From: Bradyrhizobium commune
GTDB lineage: Bacteria; Pseudomonadota; Alphaproteobacteria; Rhizobiales; Xanthobacteraceae
NCBI RefSeq assembly: GCF_015624505.1
Contig: NZ_CP061379.1
Location: forward strand, 6,936,001-7,000,000
Length of the DNA stretch: 64,000 nt
Reading direction: 5' to 3'
The notes beneath the pieces were generated by a model. The model did no database searches, was not told where the DNA came from, and saw nothing but the letters and a program-made list of their open reading frames with translations. The position numbers were made by a program, and so were the translations under genes. This document shows positions 57,293 to 64,000 of the stretch, piece after piece; the first letter of the stretch is position 1; every line of letters begins with the position of its first letter.

Positions 57293-58111
57293 ATGCAGAG
57301 CCTCCACGTCAACGGTTACGACATGCCCTATCTCGACGTGGGCGAGGACAGAGGTGGGCCGCCGCTGGTTTGCGTGCACGGCTCGCTCAATGACTTCCGC
57401 GTCTGGGGCTGCGTGCTCGGGCCGCTGACGCAGCGGCACCGGGTGATCGCTGTCAGCTTGAGACACTTCTTCCCCGAGAAATGGGACGGCGTTGGCGACA
57501 CCTATTCAATCGCCCAGCATGTCCGCGACGTCATCGCCTTCATCGAGAAGCTCGACCTCGGCCCGGTCAATCTGATGGGCCATTCGCGGGGCGGGCACAT
57601 CTCGTTCCGCGTGGCGCAGCGCCGCCCCGATCTATTGCGGCGACTGATCCTCGCCGAACCCGGCGGCGAGCTCGATGCGAGCCTCGATCCGGATTACACC
57701 GGTGGCCCCTCGCCGCTGCTGGCGCGGTTCACGGCCTCGGCCGAGAAGATCGCGGCCGGCGATGTCGATGGCGGGCTTGCCGTCTTCGTCGACACGCTGG
57801 AGGGGCCGGGCACCTGGCCGCGGCTGCCGGCGATGGTGAAGCAGAATCTGCGTGACAACGCTATGACCCTGATCGGCCAGGTCCGCGACAACCGTCCGCC
57901 GTTCTCGAAGGCGGATGCGGAAGCGATCAGGATGCCGACGCTGTTCATCCTGGGCGCGCGGACCAGGGGCCTGCTGCCGAAGGTGCTGCATGCGCTCGCC
58001 GCGCATGTGCCCTATTCCAAGACGGCCATCATCCCGAACGCGACGCATCCGATGTTCGAGCAGGCACCGCAAAAGTATTCGGACGTGGTGCTGGATTTTC
58101 TGGCGGGCTGA
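57293..58111 (+). CDS. Alpha/beta hydrolase, first of a tandem pair
   Basis: A 272-residue alpha/beta hydrolase. The oxyanion motif is PPLVCVHGSLNDFRVWGCVL, the nucleophile elbow is NLMGHSRGGHISFRVAQRRP (Ser in GHSRGG), the acid and His are near MPTLFILGARTRG and IIPNATHPMFEQAPQKYSD. The start MQSLHVNGYDMPYL at 57293 is mirrored by the twin gene MQTFRVNGYDMAYL two bases after its stop. The pair is a recent tandem duplication with roughly 60% identity. Substrate unknown; ester or lactone hydrolysis is typical. Confidence 0.9.
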   Translation: MQSLHVNGYDMPYLDVGEDRGGPPLVCVHGSLNDFRVWGCVLGPLTQRHRVIAVSLRHFFPEKWDGVGDTYSIAQHVRDVIAFIEKLDLGPVNLMGHSRGGHISFRVAQRRPDLLRRLILAEPGGELDASLDPDYTGGPSPLLARFTASAEKIAAGDVDGGLAVFVDTLEGPGTWPRLPAMVKQNLRDNAMTLIGQVRDNRPPFSKADAEAIRMPTLFILGARTRGLLPKVLHALAAHVPYSKTAIIPNATHPMFEQAPQKYSDVVLDFLAG

Positions 58112-58113
58112 CC

Positions 58114-58926
58114 ATGCAGACATTTCGTGTCAACGGTTACGACATGGCCTATCTCGAGATCGGGGAAGGCCATCCGCTGGTCTGCGTGCACGGCACGTTA
58201 GGGGATTTCCGCACCTGGTATTCCGTGCTCGGTCCGCTGTCGAAAAGCCATCGCGTCATCTCGGTCAGCCTGCGGCACTTTTTTCCGGAAGCCTGGGACG
58301 CCGTCGGCGACGACTACAAGATGGCGCAGCATGTCGCCGACGTGATCGCCTTCATCGAGCAGGTGAAGCCTGCACCGGTTGACCTGATGGGCCATTCGCG
58401 TGGCGGGCACATCGCCTTTCGCGTCGCGCAGGCGCGGCCCGATCTGCTGCGAAAGCTGGTGCTGGCCGAGCCCGGTGGCGATCTCGACGCCAGCCTTCCG
58501 CTCCCCGCGGGAATGCCGGCGCATCCGCCGCTCGCTGCGAAGACGGCGCGCTCGGTCGAGATGATCCGTGCCGGTGACATCGAGGGCGCGCTGCAAAACT
58601 TCTACGAGGGCATCGAGGGCGACGGCTCGTGGCGGCGGGTGCCGGCAGCTGCAAAGCAGCAGCTGCGCGACAACGTGCTGACCTTCCTCGGCCAGATCAA
58701 CGAGCAGCGCAGGTCCTACACGCTGGCAGATGCGCAAGCGATCAGGACGCCGACGCTCTTGATCGGCGGCGGCGCGACCACCGGCAGCCTGTCGGTGATG
58801 TGGCGGGTGCTGGCCGAGCATATCGCGGGCGCGCAGACGGCGGTGATCGCCAATGCCGGTCACTGGATGTTCGAGCAGGCGCCGCTGGAATTTGGCGAGG
58901 TGGTGAGCCGCTTCTTGGCGGAGTAG
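58114..58926 (+). CDS. Alpha/beta hydrolase, second of a tandem pair
   Basis: A 270-residue hydrolase, the twin of the previous gene: MQTFRVNGYDMAYLEIGEGH, PLVCVHGTLGDFRTWYSVLG, nucleophile Ser in GHSRGGHIAFRVAQARPDLL, and His in ANAGHWMFEQAPLEFGEV. The two genes keep the catalytic residues, so both are probably active, and differences in the lid (AEPGGDLDASLPLPAGMPAH) suggest different substrate choice. It is followed by the 26-bp repeat and the GntR gene. Confidence 0.9.
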   Translation: MQTFRVNGYDMAYLEIGEGHPLVCVHGTLGDFRTWYSVLGPLSKSHRVISVSLRHFFPEAWDAVGDDYKMAQHVADVIAFIEQVKPAPVDLMGHSRGGHIAFRVAQARPDLLRKLVLAEPGGDLDASLPLPAGMPAHPPLAAKTARSVEMIRAGDIEGALQNFYEGIEGDGSWRRVPAAAKQQLRDNVLTFLGQINEQRRSYTLADAQAIRTPTLLIGGGATTGSLSVMWRVLAEHIAGAQTAVIANAGHWMFEQAPLEFGEVVSRFLAE

Positions 58927-58950
58927 CGCGGCTAATGCCTGCATCACTTT

Positions 58951-58976
58951 GCGAAAACAACCCCATGCACAGTAGA
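58951..58976. repeat. Dispersed 26-bp repeat, copy 2
   Basis: Identical to 14560-14585 over 26 bases (GCGAAAACAACCCCATGCAC then AGTAGA), 24 bp after the stop of the second hydrolase. Unrelated surroundings show that it is a dispersed element. Confidence 0.75.
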
Positions 58977-59073
58977 CGGCCCTAGCGAAATCAAAGGTTT
59001 AGCTAGTCTGCCCGCGGTAGGTTGCACGGTATCTGGGTAGCGCTTGACGCACTCGGCTCGTAACCGTAGTTTC

Positions 59074-59093
59074 GAATACGGAATTCCGTATTC
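59074..59093. promoter_or_regulatory. Perfect 20-bp palindrome, operator of the GntR gene
   Basis: GAATACGGAATTCCGTATTC is fully self-complementary over 20 bases and lies between a promoter-like TTGACG (59044-59049) and the GTG start of the GntR regulator at 59113. Its ATAC/GTAT halves fit FCD-type GntR operators. It probably mediates autoregulation. Confidence 0.8.
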
Positions 59094-59112
59094 CCTTTTC
59101 GGAGCTACCGGC

Positions 59113-59790
59113 GTGATTCCTCTCGACCCGCTCCCGAACCTGATCGACCAGGTCTACGCCCGGATCCTGGAGGCGATCTCCGACCGCACGCTTCAGCCCG
59201 GCCAGCGCATCCGGCAGAACGAGCTCGCCGACAAGCTCGGCGTGTCGCGTCAGCCGGTGTCGCATGCCTTGCACCTGTTGCATCGGCAGGGCCTCGTCGC
59301 GGAGAGCGGCCGGCGCGGCTTTGAAGTCACCCAGCTCGATCCTGCGCGCATCCGCCAGCTCTACGAGGTGCGAGGCGCGATCGATGCGCTTGCCGCGCGG
59401 CTCGCCGCGATGCGCGCGGCAAGCGACGCGGCGGGACGCGCACGGCTCGACGCAGCACTCGCCGCCGGCCGTCGCATCGACCGCAAGACGGCGCTTGCCG
59501 AGCTGATCGCGCTCGACGTCGAATTTCACCGCGCCATCTACCAGCTCGCCGGCAATCCCGTGATCGAGGAAACGATCACGCCGCAATGGCCGCATATGCG
59601 CCGCTCGATGGCGACGGTGCTGACGGAGCTCGATTATCGCGGCAGCGCCTGGGCCGAGCATGCCGATATCGCCAAGCACATTCTCGCAGGCGACGCCAAG
59701 GCGGCCGAACGCGCGGCGCTTTCGCATGCGCAGACGGCTGGACGGATGACTGAGGAGAGATTGAGGGCGACGGACGTGGCGGCGGCGTAG
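59113..59790 (+). CDS. GntR-family (FCD-domain) transcriptional regulator
   Basis: A 225-residue regulator starting at GTG 59113 after GGAGC. N-terminal winged helix: LIDQVYARILEAISDRTLQP, GQRIRQNELADKLGVSRQPV, SHALHLLHRQGLVAESGRRG; then an all-helical FCD ligand domain with the family's Asp/His metal site (LDVEFHRAIYQLAGNPVIEE and EHADIAKHILAGD). A longer frame from TTG 59044 would run through the operator and is rejected. It heads a run of genes (dioxygenase, oxidoreductase, TRAP protein) which it probably controls in response to a small carboxylate. Confidence 0.9.
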   Translation: MIPLDPLPNLIDQVYARILEAISDRTLQPGQRIRQNELADKLGVSRQPVSHALHLLHRQGLVAESGRRGFEVTQLDPARIRQLYEVRGAIDALAARLAAMRAASDAAGRARLDAALAAGRRIDRKTALAELIALDVEFHRAIYQLAGNPVIEETITPQWPHMRRSMATVLTELDYRGSAWAEHADIAKHILAGDAKAAERAALSHAQTAGRMTEERLRATDVAAA

Positions 59791-59840
59791 CGACACGCGG
59801 CGCCGGCCACGATGAGAAAAAAAACCAAGGAGGACGACCC

Positions 59841-60641
59841 ATGAAACTGTCGCAAGAGCAATTGGAGTTCTTCCACCGCGAGGGCTGGCTGTTTTTGCCA
59901 GAACTGTTCAGCCAGGAGGAGGTCGACCTCCTCGCGCGCGAGGCGGTCGGCATTTACGATGCCAACCGGCCCGAGGTCTGGCGCGAGAAGAGCGGCGCGC
60001 CGCGCACGGCCTTTGCCGCGCATCTCTACAACGAAGCCTTCGGCATCCTCGGCGCGCATCCGCGCATGATCGATCCGGTCGAGCAGCTGTTCGGCGAGCC
60101 GGTCTACATGCACCAGTTCAAGATCAACGCGAAATCGGCCTTCACCGGCGACGTCTGGCAGTGGCACCAGGATTACGGCACCTGGAAGCGCGATGACGGC
60201 ATGCCGGAGCCGCGCGCCATGAACATCGCGATCTTCCTCGACGAGGTGATGCCGATCAACGGCCCCCTGATGCTGGTGCCGCAGAGCCAGAATGCCGGCG
60301 ACCTCAAAGCCTCGCATGACCTCGCCACGACGTCCTATCCATTGTGGACGCTGGACGAGGAGACGGTGACGCGGCTGGTCAAGCAGGGCGGCATCGTCGC
60401 GCCGACCGGAAAACCCGGCGGCATGCTGATGTTCCACGGCAATCTCGTGCACGGCTCGAGCGGCAACATCACACCCTACCCGCGCAAGATCGTGTACCTG
60501 ACGCTGAACGCGGTCTCGAACTATATCCGCAGCCCCACACGGCCCGAGTACATCGCGCATCGCGACTTTGCGCCGATCAAGACGGTCGACGACGACGCGC
60601 TCGTGCGGCTGGCGCGAGCGCCGCGGCAGGCGGCGGAGTAG
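59841..60641 (+). CDS. Phytanoyl-CoA-dioxygenase-family (Fe(II)/2-oxoglutarate) oxygenase
   Basis: A 266-residue enzyme with the HxD...H iron triad H109, D111 (VWQWHQDYGTW) and H204 (FHGNLVHGSSGNIT), and R in TPYPRKIVYLTLN binding 2-oxoglutarate. The motif DGMPEPRAMNIAIFLDEVMP resembles ectoine hydroxylase. It would hydroxylate a small or acyl substrate in the cytoplasm using O2 and 2-oxoglutarate. Gene order downstream of GntR and next to an NAD-dependent oxidoreductase suggests a joint catabolic pathway of unknown compound. RBS AAGGAGGA lies before ATG. Confidence 0.92.
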   Translation: MKLSQEQLEFFHREGWLFLPELFSQEEVDLLAREAVGIYDANRPEVWREKSGAPRTAFAAHLYNEAFGILGAHPRMIDPVEQLFGEPVYMHQFKINAKSAFTGDVWQWHQDYGTWKRDDGMPEPRAMNIAIFLDEVMPINGPLMLVPQSQNAGDLKASHDLATTSYPLWTLDEETVTRLVKQGGIVAPTGKPGGMLMFHGNLVHGSSGNITPYPRKIVYLTLNAVSNYIRSPTRPEYIAHRDFAPIKTVDDDALVRLARAPRQAAE

Positions 60642-60644
60642 CTC

Positions 60645-60779
60645 TCGTGCCCCGGACGCAGCGCAGCGCTTCTTCAGCGGTGCGCTGCTGAGCCGGGGCC
60701 CACGCGACACGGATCGTTTTTCTCTGGGTCCCGGCTCTGCGGAGCAGCGTTTCCCGCTGCGCCGCGTCCGGGACACGAT
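60645..60779. repeat. Inverted repeat element of CCCCGGACGCAGCGCAGCGC type
   Basis: The left end TCGTGCCCCGGACGCAGCGC is mirrored by the right end GCTGCGCCGCGTCCGGGACA, with internal pairs (GCTGAGCCGGGGCCC, GGGTCCCGGCTCTGC). About 135 bp between the dioxygenase and the oxidoreductase. This is another known kind of dispersed palindrome in Bradyrhizobium genomes. Confidence 0.75.
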
Positions 60780-60800
60780 AGTTGTACAGGATATTCCCCC

Positions 60801-62114
60801 ATGAACCTCTATCGCCTCCTCCAGGCCCGCGCGTCCGCCGGCAAGCCTGTCCGTGTCGCGCTCATCGGCGCCGGCAAATTCGGCTCGATGTTTCTGGCGC
60901 AGGTGCCACATGTGCCGGGGCTGGAGGTGCCTGTTATCGTCGACATCGACCGGGAGCGGGCGCGCGAGGCCTGCCGGACCGTCGGCTGGGACGCAGACCG
61001 CATCGCCAGAACCGTCTTCACCGATGACGGCGCGCGGGCGATTGCCGGCGGCGCGATGGACGTGGTGGTGGAGGCGACCGGCAACCCCGCGGTCGGCATC
61101 AGGCATGCACGCGCCGCGATCGCGGCGGGCAAGCATATCGTGATGGTGAATGTCGAGGCCGACGTGCTGGCCGGACCCCTGCTTGCCGAGGAAGCACGCA
61201 AGGCCGGTGTCGTCTACTCGCTCGCCTATGGCGATCAGCCGGCGTTGACGGCGGAGATGGTGGACTGGGCCCGCGCCACCGGCTTTCGCGTCGTCGCCGC
61301 CGGCAAGGGCACGAAATATCTGCCGGCCTATCATGACGTGACACCGGACGGCGTCTGGCAGCACTATGGCCTGACGGCCGGCGAGGCGCAGTCGGCCGGC
61401 ATGAACCCGCAGATGTTCAACTCCTTCCTCGACGGCACCAAATCCGCGATCGAGATGGCGGCGATTGCGAACGCCTGCGGGCTCGACGTGCCGACCGAGG
61501 GCCTGCTGTTTCCGCCCTGCGGCGTCGACGATCTGCCGCACATCATGCGGCCGCGCGAGCACGGCGGCGTGCTGGAGCGATCCGGCGTCGTCGAGGTCGT
61601 GTCCTCGCTCGAGCGCGATGGCCGTCCGGTGTTTCGCGATCTGCGCTGGGGCGTCTATGTCGTGCTGGAAGCGCCGAACGACTATGCCGCCGGCTGCTTC
61701 AGGCAGTATGGCCTGAAGACCGACGCGAGCGGACGCTATGCGGCGATGTACAAGCCCTACCATCTGATCGGGCTCGAGCTCGGCATCTCCGTGCTGTCGG
61801 CGGTGCTGCGCAATGAGCCGACCGGGCAGGCCACCGGCTTCCGCGGCGACGTCGCGGCGGTGGCCAAACGTAACTTGCGCGCCGGCGAGATGCTGGACGG
61901 CGAAGGCGGCTACACGGTGTGGGGCAAGCTGGTACCGGCGGCGGCAAGCCTCAAGGCCGGCGCGCTGCCGATCGGCCTCGCGCATCGGCTCACACTGAGA
62001 CAAGACGTCGCGCATGGCGCGGTGCTGCGTTGGAGCGACGTCGCGTTCGACGCGGGCAACGAGACGATCAGGGCTCGGAAGGCGATGGAAGCCGCGTTCG
62101 CAGCGCAGCATTGA
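60801..62114 (+). CDS. NAD(P)-dependent oxidoreductase with C-terminal SAF domain
   Basis: A 437-residue protein. Residues about 18-150 are a Rossmann domain of homoserine-dehydrogenase type (VRVALIGAGKFGSMFLAQVP, VVVEATGNPAVGIRHARAAI, GKHIVMVNVEADVLAGPLLA). The middle (GLTAGEAQSAGMNPQMFNSF, YMLKT-like CGVDDLPHIMRPREHGGVLE) is the catalytic dimer part. The C-terminus has a SAF-like domain (AAVAKRNLRAGEMLDGEGGY TVWG). Such fusions act in unusual sugar-acid or polyol pathways. Likely partner of the neighbouring dioxygenase and TRAP protein. Confidence 0.87.
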   Translation: MNLYRLLQARASAGKPVRVALIGAGKFGSMFLAQVPHVPGLEVPVIVDIDRERAREACRTVGWDADRIARTVFTDDGARAIAGGAMDVVVEATGNPAVGIRHARAAIAAGKHIVMVNVEADVLAGPLLAEEARKAGVVYSLAYGDQPALTAEMVDWARATGFRVVAAGKGTKYLPAYHDVTPDGVWQHYGLTAGEAQSAGMNPQMFNSFLDGTKSAIEMAAIANACGLDVPTEGLLFPPCGVDDLPHIMRPREHGGVLERSGVVEVVSSLERDGRPVFRDLRWGVYVVLEAPNDYAAGCFRQYGLKTDASGRYAAMYKPYHLIGLELGISVLSAVLRNEPTGQATGFRGDVAAVAKRNLRAGEMLDGEGGYTVWGKLVPAAASLKAGALPIGLAHRLTLRQDVAHGAVLRWSDVAFDAGNETIRARKAMEAAFAAQH

Positions 62115-62290
62115 GCTGCGGCTCCGGTCGCGCGACCAAAGTGCGCTTGATTTGCAGATTCCGTTTCGCCATCCTGACCGCGATCCGGGAATTCTGAATT
62201 TCGGACACAACGTCGGCCACCGGCGAAGACCAAGCGGCACCAAGATCGCGATCCCTCGTCGAGGACTCGACATCACAGGGAGGGAAACGC

Positions 62291-63379
62291 ATGGAACGTC
62301 GTAAATTCCTGACGGCAGGCGGATTGGGCCTCGCCGCAAGCACGATCGCTGCGCCCGCGATCGCGCAATCGATGCCTGAAATCAAATGGCGATACGCCGC
62401 AAGTTGGCCCAAGGCCCTCGACACGCTGTATGGGGGCTGCGAGTATTTTGCCAAACGGGTCGCCGAGATCACCGACAACCGATTCCAGATCCAGCCGTTC
62501 GCGGCGGGCGAAATCGTCCCCGGACTACAGGTACTCGACGCCGTATCGAACGGCACTGTCGAGATAGGCAACACAGCGCTCTATTATTACTGGGGCAAGA
62601 ATCCGGCCTTCACCTTCGGCACAGCATTGCCGTTCGGCCTCAATACACGCCAGCACATCTCGTGGCTACAGTGGGCCGGCGGGCAGGACATGCTCAACGA
62701 TCTGCTGAAGGAATATAACTGCCTGGGCATTCCGACCGGCTCGACCGGCGCCCAGATGGGCGGCTGGTTCCGGAAGGAGATCAAGTCGATGGCGGATTTG
62801 CATGGGCTGAAATTCCGCGTCGGCGGGTTCGCCGGCACGATCATCGCCAAGGTCGGCGGCGTGCCGCAGCAGATCGTCGCCGGCGACATCTATCCGGCGC
62901 TCGAGAAGGGCACGATCGACGCCGCCGAGTGGGTCGGACCCTATGACGACGAGAAGCTCGGGTTCGTGAAGGTGGCGAAGTACTATTACTATCCGGGCTG
63001 GTGGGAAGGCACCGGCCAGGGCCACAACCTCATCAATCTCGACAAGTGGAACTCGCTGCCGAAGCATTACCAGGCGGCGGTCGAAAGCGCGTCGCGCGAA
63101 ACCTTCACCTGGGTGACCGGCAAATACGATGCGGTCAACCCGCCGGCATTGAAACGATTGCTGGTCGCCGGCGCGATCCTCAAGCCATTCCCGCAGGAGG
63201 TGCTGGAGGGCTGCTACGGCGCAGCGAACGAGATCTATGCCGAGCTCGCCAAGAGCAATCCGCATTTCGGCAAGATGTATGCGAGCCTGTCGGCCTATCG
63301 CAACGAGTCGCTCGCCTGGATGCAGGTGGCGGAGCTGAGCTTCGACAGCTTCATGATGCGGATGCGGACGAGGACGTGA
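62291..63379 (+). CDS. TRAP transporter substrate-binding protein (DctP/TakP-like)
   Basis: A 362-residue protein with a twin-arginine signal (MERRKFLTAGGLGLAASTIA, cleaved at AIAQ). Family motifs: IKWRYAASWPKALDTLYGGC, RFQIQPFAAGEIVPGLQVLD, GLKFRVGGFAGTIIAKVGGV, PQQIVAGDIYPALEKGTIDA and AAEWVGPYDDEKLGFVKVAK. This resembles TakP-type proteins, binding 2-oxo or hydroxy acids. The TRAP membrane subunits (DctQ, DctM) do not follow here. A strong terminator ends the unit at 63413. It may deliver the substrate of the dioxygenase-oxidoreductase pathway. Confidence 0.92.
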   Translation: MERRKFLTAGGLGLAASTIAAPAIAQSMPEIKWRYAASWPKALDTLYGGCEYFAKRVAEITDNRFQIQPFAAGEIVPGLQVLDAVSNGTVEIGNTALYYYWGKNPAFTFGTALPFGLNTRQHISWLQWAGGQDMLNDLLKEYNCLGIPTGSTGAQMGGWFRKEIKSMADLHGLKFRVGGFAGTIIAKVGGVPQQIVAGDIYPALEKGTIDAAEWVGPYDDEKLGFVKVAKYYYYPGWWEGTGQGHNLINLDKWNSLPKHYQAAVESASRETFTWVTGKYDAVNPPALKRLLVAGAILKPFPQEVLEGCYGAANEIYAELAKSNPHFGKMYASLSAYRNESLAWMQVAELSFDSFMMRMRTRT

Positions 63380-63412
63380 GGCGCTGACGGGCCAGGAAGG
63401 GCGCAAACGACG

Positions 63413-63443
63413 AAAGCCCCGGAGATGTCTCCGGGGCTTTTTT
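63413..63443 (+). terminator. Strong Rho-independent terminator
   Basis: AAAGCCCCGGAGA-TG-TCTCCGGGGCTTTTTT forms a 10-bp-plus stem with a six-T tail, 33 bp after the TRAP protein stop. It closes the GntR-headed gene group. Confidence 0.95.
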
Positions 63444-63455
63444 AAGGGGGATCTC

Positions 63456-63548
63456 GTAGGGTGGGCCAAGCGTAGCGTGCCCACCATTGTCCGCCGCGAT
63501 TCGCCGAGCGATGGTGGGCACGGCGCTATGCGCCTTTGCCCACCCTAC
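63456..63548. repeat. Inverted repeat (GTAGGGTGGGC...GCCCACCCTAC), copy 2
   Basis: Ends GTAGGGTGGGCCAAGCG and CGCCTTTGCCCACCCTAC with internal TGCCCACCAT/ATGGTGGGCA, the same arrangement as the element at 45458-45553, with the inner spacer differing. It lies between the terminator and the end of the next gene, which converges. Confidence 0.8.
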
Positions 63549-63589
63549 GGAAGTGGAGTGCGCTACGGCACCTCGCGCAACAACGCGTC

Positions 63590-64000
63590 TCAGTTCTGGT
63601 CGTCGCCGAGCGCTGCGACCAGCTTGTCGTAATATTTGCCGACGAGATCGATGTTGGCCTTGTTCTCGACCGCGGGCGCCGGCGTCTTCAGCGCCTCGTT
63701 GAGCTCGTCGATCGCTTCCTTCTTGTCCTTGGCCGGCATCGTCTTGTCGGCCTCGACCTGCGCGATCTGCGACTTGATCACGGCTTCGGTGCCGACATAT
63801 TTCTTGGTCGCGGGATCGAAGCCGCCGAGCACCAGGCTGATGTTGTCAACGACGTTGTTGTAGTCGTCATAGCTGGCAAAGCCGTGCTTCTTGGCGACAC
63901 CGTCGAGCTGGGCGATCACCTTCGCGTCGGGCGCGGTATTCTCCGGCAGTTTTTCGGTGATCGCGTCCATGTCCTTCTGCGCGGCGAGCACGCCGTCGAG
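63590..64000 (-). CDS. Hypothetical acidic/helical protein, 5' end beyond the window
   Basis: The frame is open to the right edge; 136 residues of the C-terminus are seen, including VIAQLDGVAKKHGFASYDDY, NNVVDNISLVLGGFDPATKK, IAQVEADKTMPAKDKKEAID and ending in KYYDKLVAALGDDQN. The segment is helix-rich and charged, with pattern typical of periplasmic unknowns in Bradyrhizobium. A signal peptide may lie beyond the edge. No family is named with confidence. Confidence 0.75.
   Translation of the reverse strand, partial: LDGVLAAQKDMDAITEKLPENTAPDAKVIAQLDGVAKKHGFASYDDYNNVVDNISLVLGGFDPATKKYVGTEAVIKSQIAQVEADKTMPAKDKKEAIDELNEALKTPAPAVENKANIDLVGKYYDKLVAALGDDQN

Noticed and set aside
59634..62339. A 901-codon minus-strand frame spanning the dioxygenase and oxidoreductase
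   Set aside because: It is antisense to two clear genes and reads as an Arg/His-rich shadow with no motifs.
1..64000. CRISPR arrays, insertion sequences, integrases, tRNA or rRNA genes
   Set aside because: I saw no regularly spaced direct repeats, no transposase or integrase motifs and no tRNA-like cloverleaf; a dedicated tRNA scan was not possible here.

Overview
The window is high-GC, densely coded chromosomal DNA that looks like Bradyrhizobium or a close relative (alphaproteobacteria, Hyphomicrobiales). The grounds are the PhyR-NepR-EcfG general stress locus, an ornithine decarboxylase behind a long structured leader and followed by homospermidine synthase, DUF3551 and ABC_sub_bind proteins, TctC/Bug binding proteins, and several families of short inverted repeats between genes. 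I saw no rRNA, tRNA, transposase, phage or CRISPR. It reads as a core/accessory mosaic, not an island.

Layout. 0-10 kb: an AhpD-like gene divergent from an HxlR regulator, an SPFH/NfeD pair, ferrochelatase, a MAPEG protein, and an M3 peptidase-DUF1007-NicO operon. 10-14.6 kb: polyamine genes (leader RNA, ornithine decarboxylase, GNAT, RidA, homospermidine synthase). 14.6-20.2 kb: MgtC-like protein, winged-helix/TPR regulator, TctC protein, FAD monooxygenase. 20.2-26.3 kb: a six-gene zinc-uptake operon read leftward from a Zur-like box, preceded by a permease made as two half-size proteins. 26.5-32 kb: sodB with a sigma-EcfG-type promoter, a caspase-like protein, GNAT, DUF2147 and DUF3095 genes. 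32-36.4 kb: SDR, adenylating ligase, carrier protein and a FATP-type acyl-CoA synthetase. 36.6-42.7 kb: TctC protein, htpG coupled to an orphan vapC, and small membrane proteins. 42.8-44.7 kb: phyR / nepR-ecfG. 44.7-56.6 kb: nitroreductase and a fatty-acyl or related acyl-CoA catabolic cluster (three acyl-CoA dehydrogenases, two CoA ligases, crotonase, SDR, TetR, thiolase). 56.6-64 kb: Ogt, twin alpha/beta hydrolases, a GntR-headed catabolic set with a TRAP binding protein, and a gene cut by the right edge.

The points I would look at first are: (i) HtpG carrying an extra C-terminal tail that resembles the toxin-binding end of a VapB antitoxin, overlapped by a vapC with no vapB; (ii) a pseudoknot-capable leader next to the DUF3095 start codon; (iii) the Zur operon led by a tiny His-rich tail-anchored protein; (iv) a shared operator-like motif linking the TetR gene to the carrier-protein operon; (v) a sigma-EcfG promoter match at sodB in the same window as ecfG. 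All functions are inferred from reading protein sequences and motifs; no search was run.
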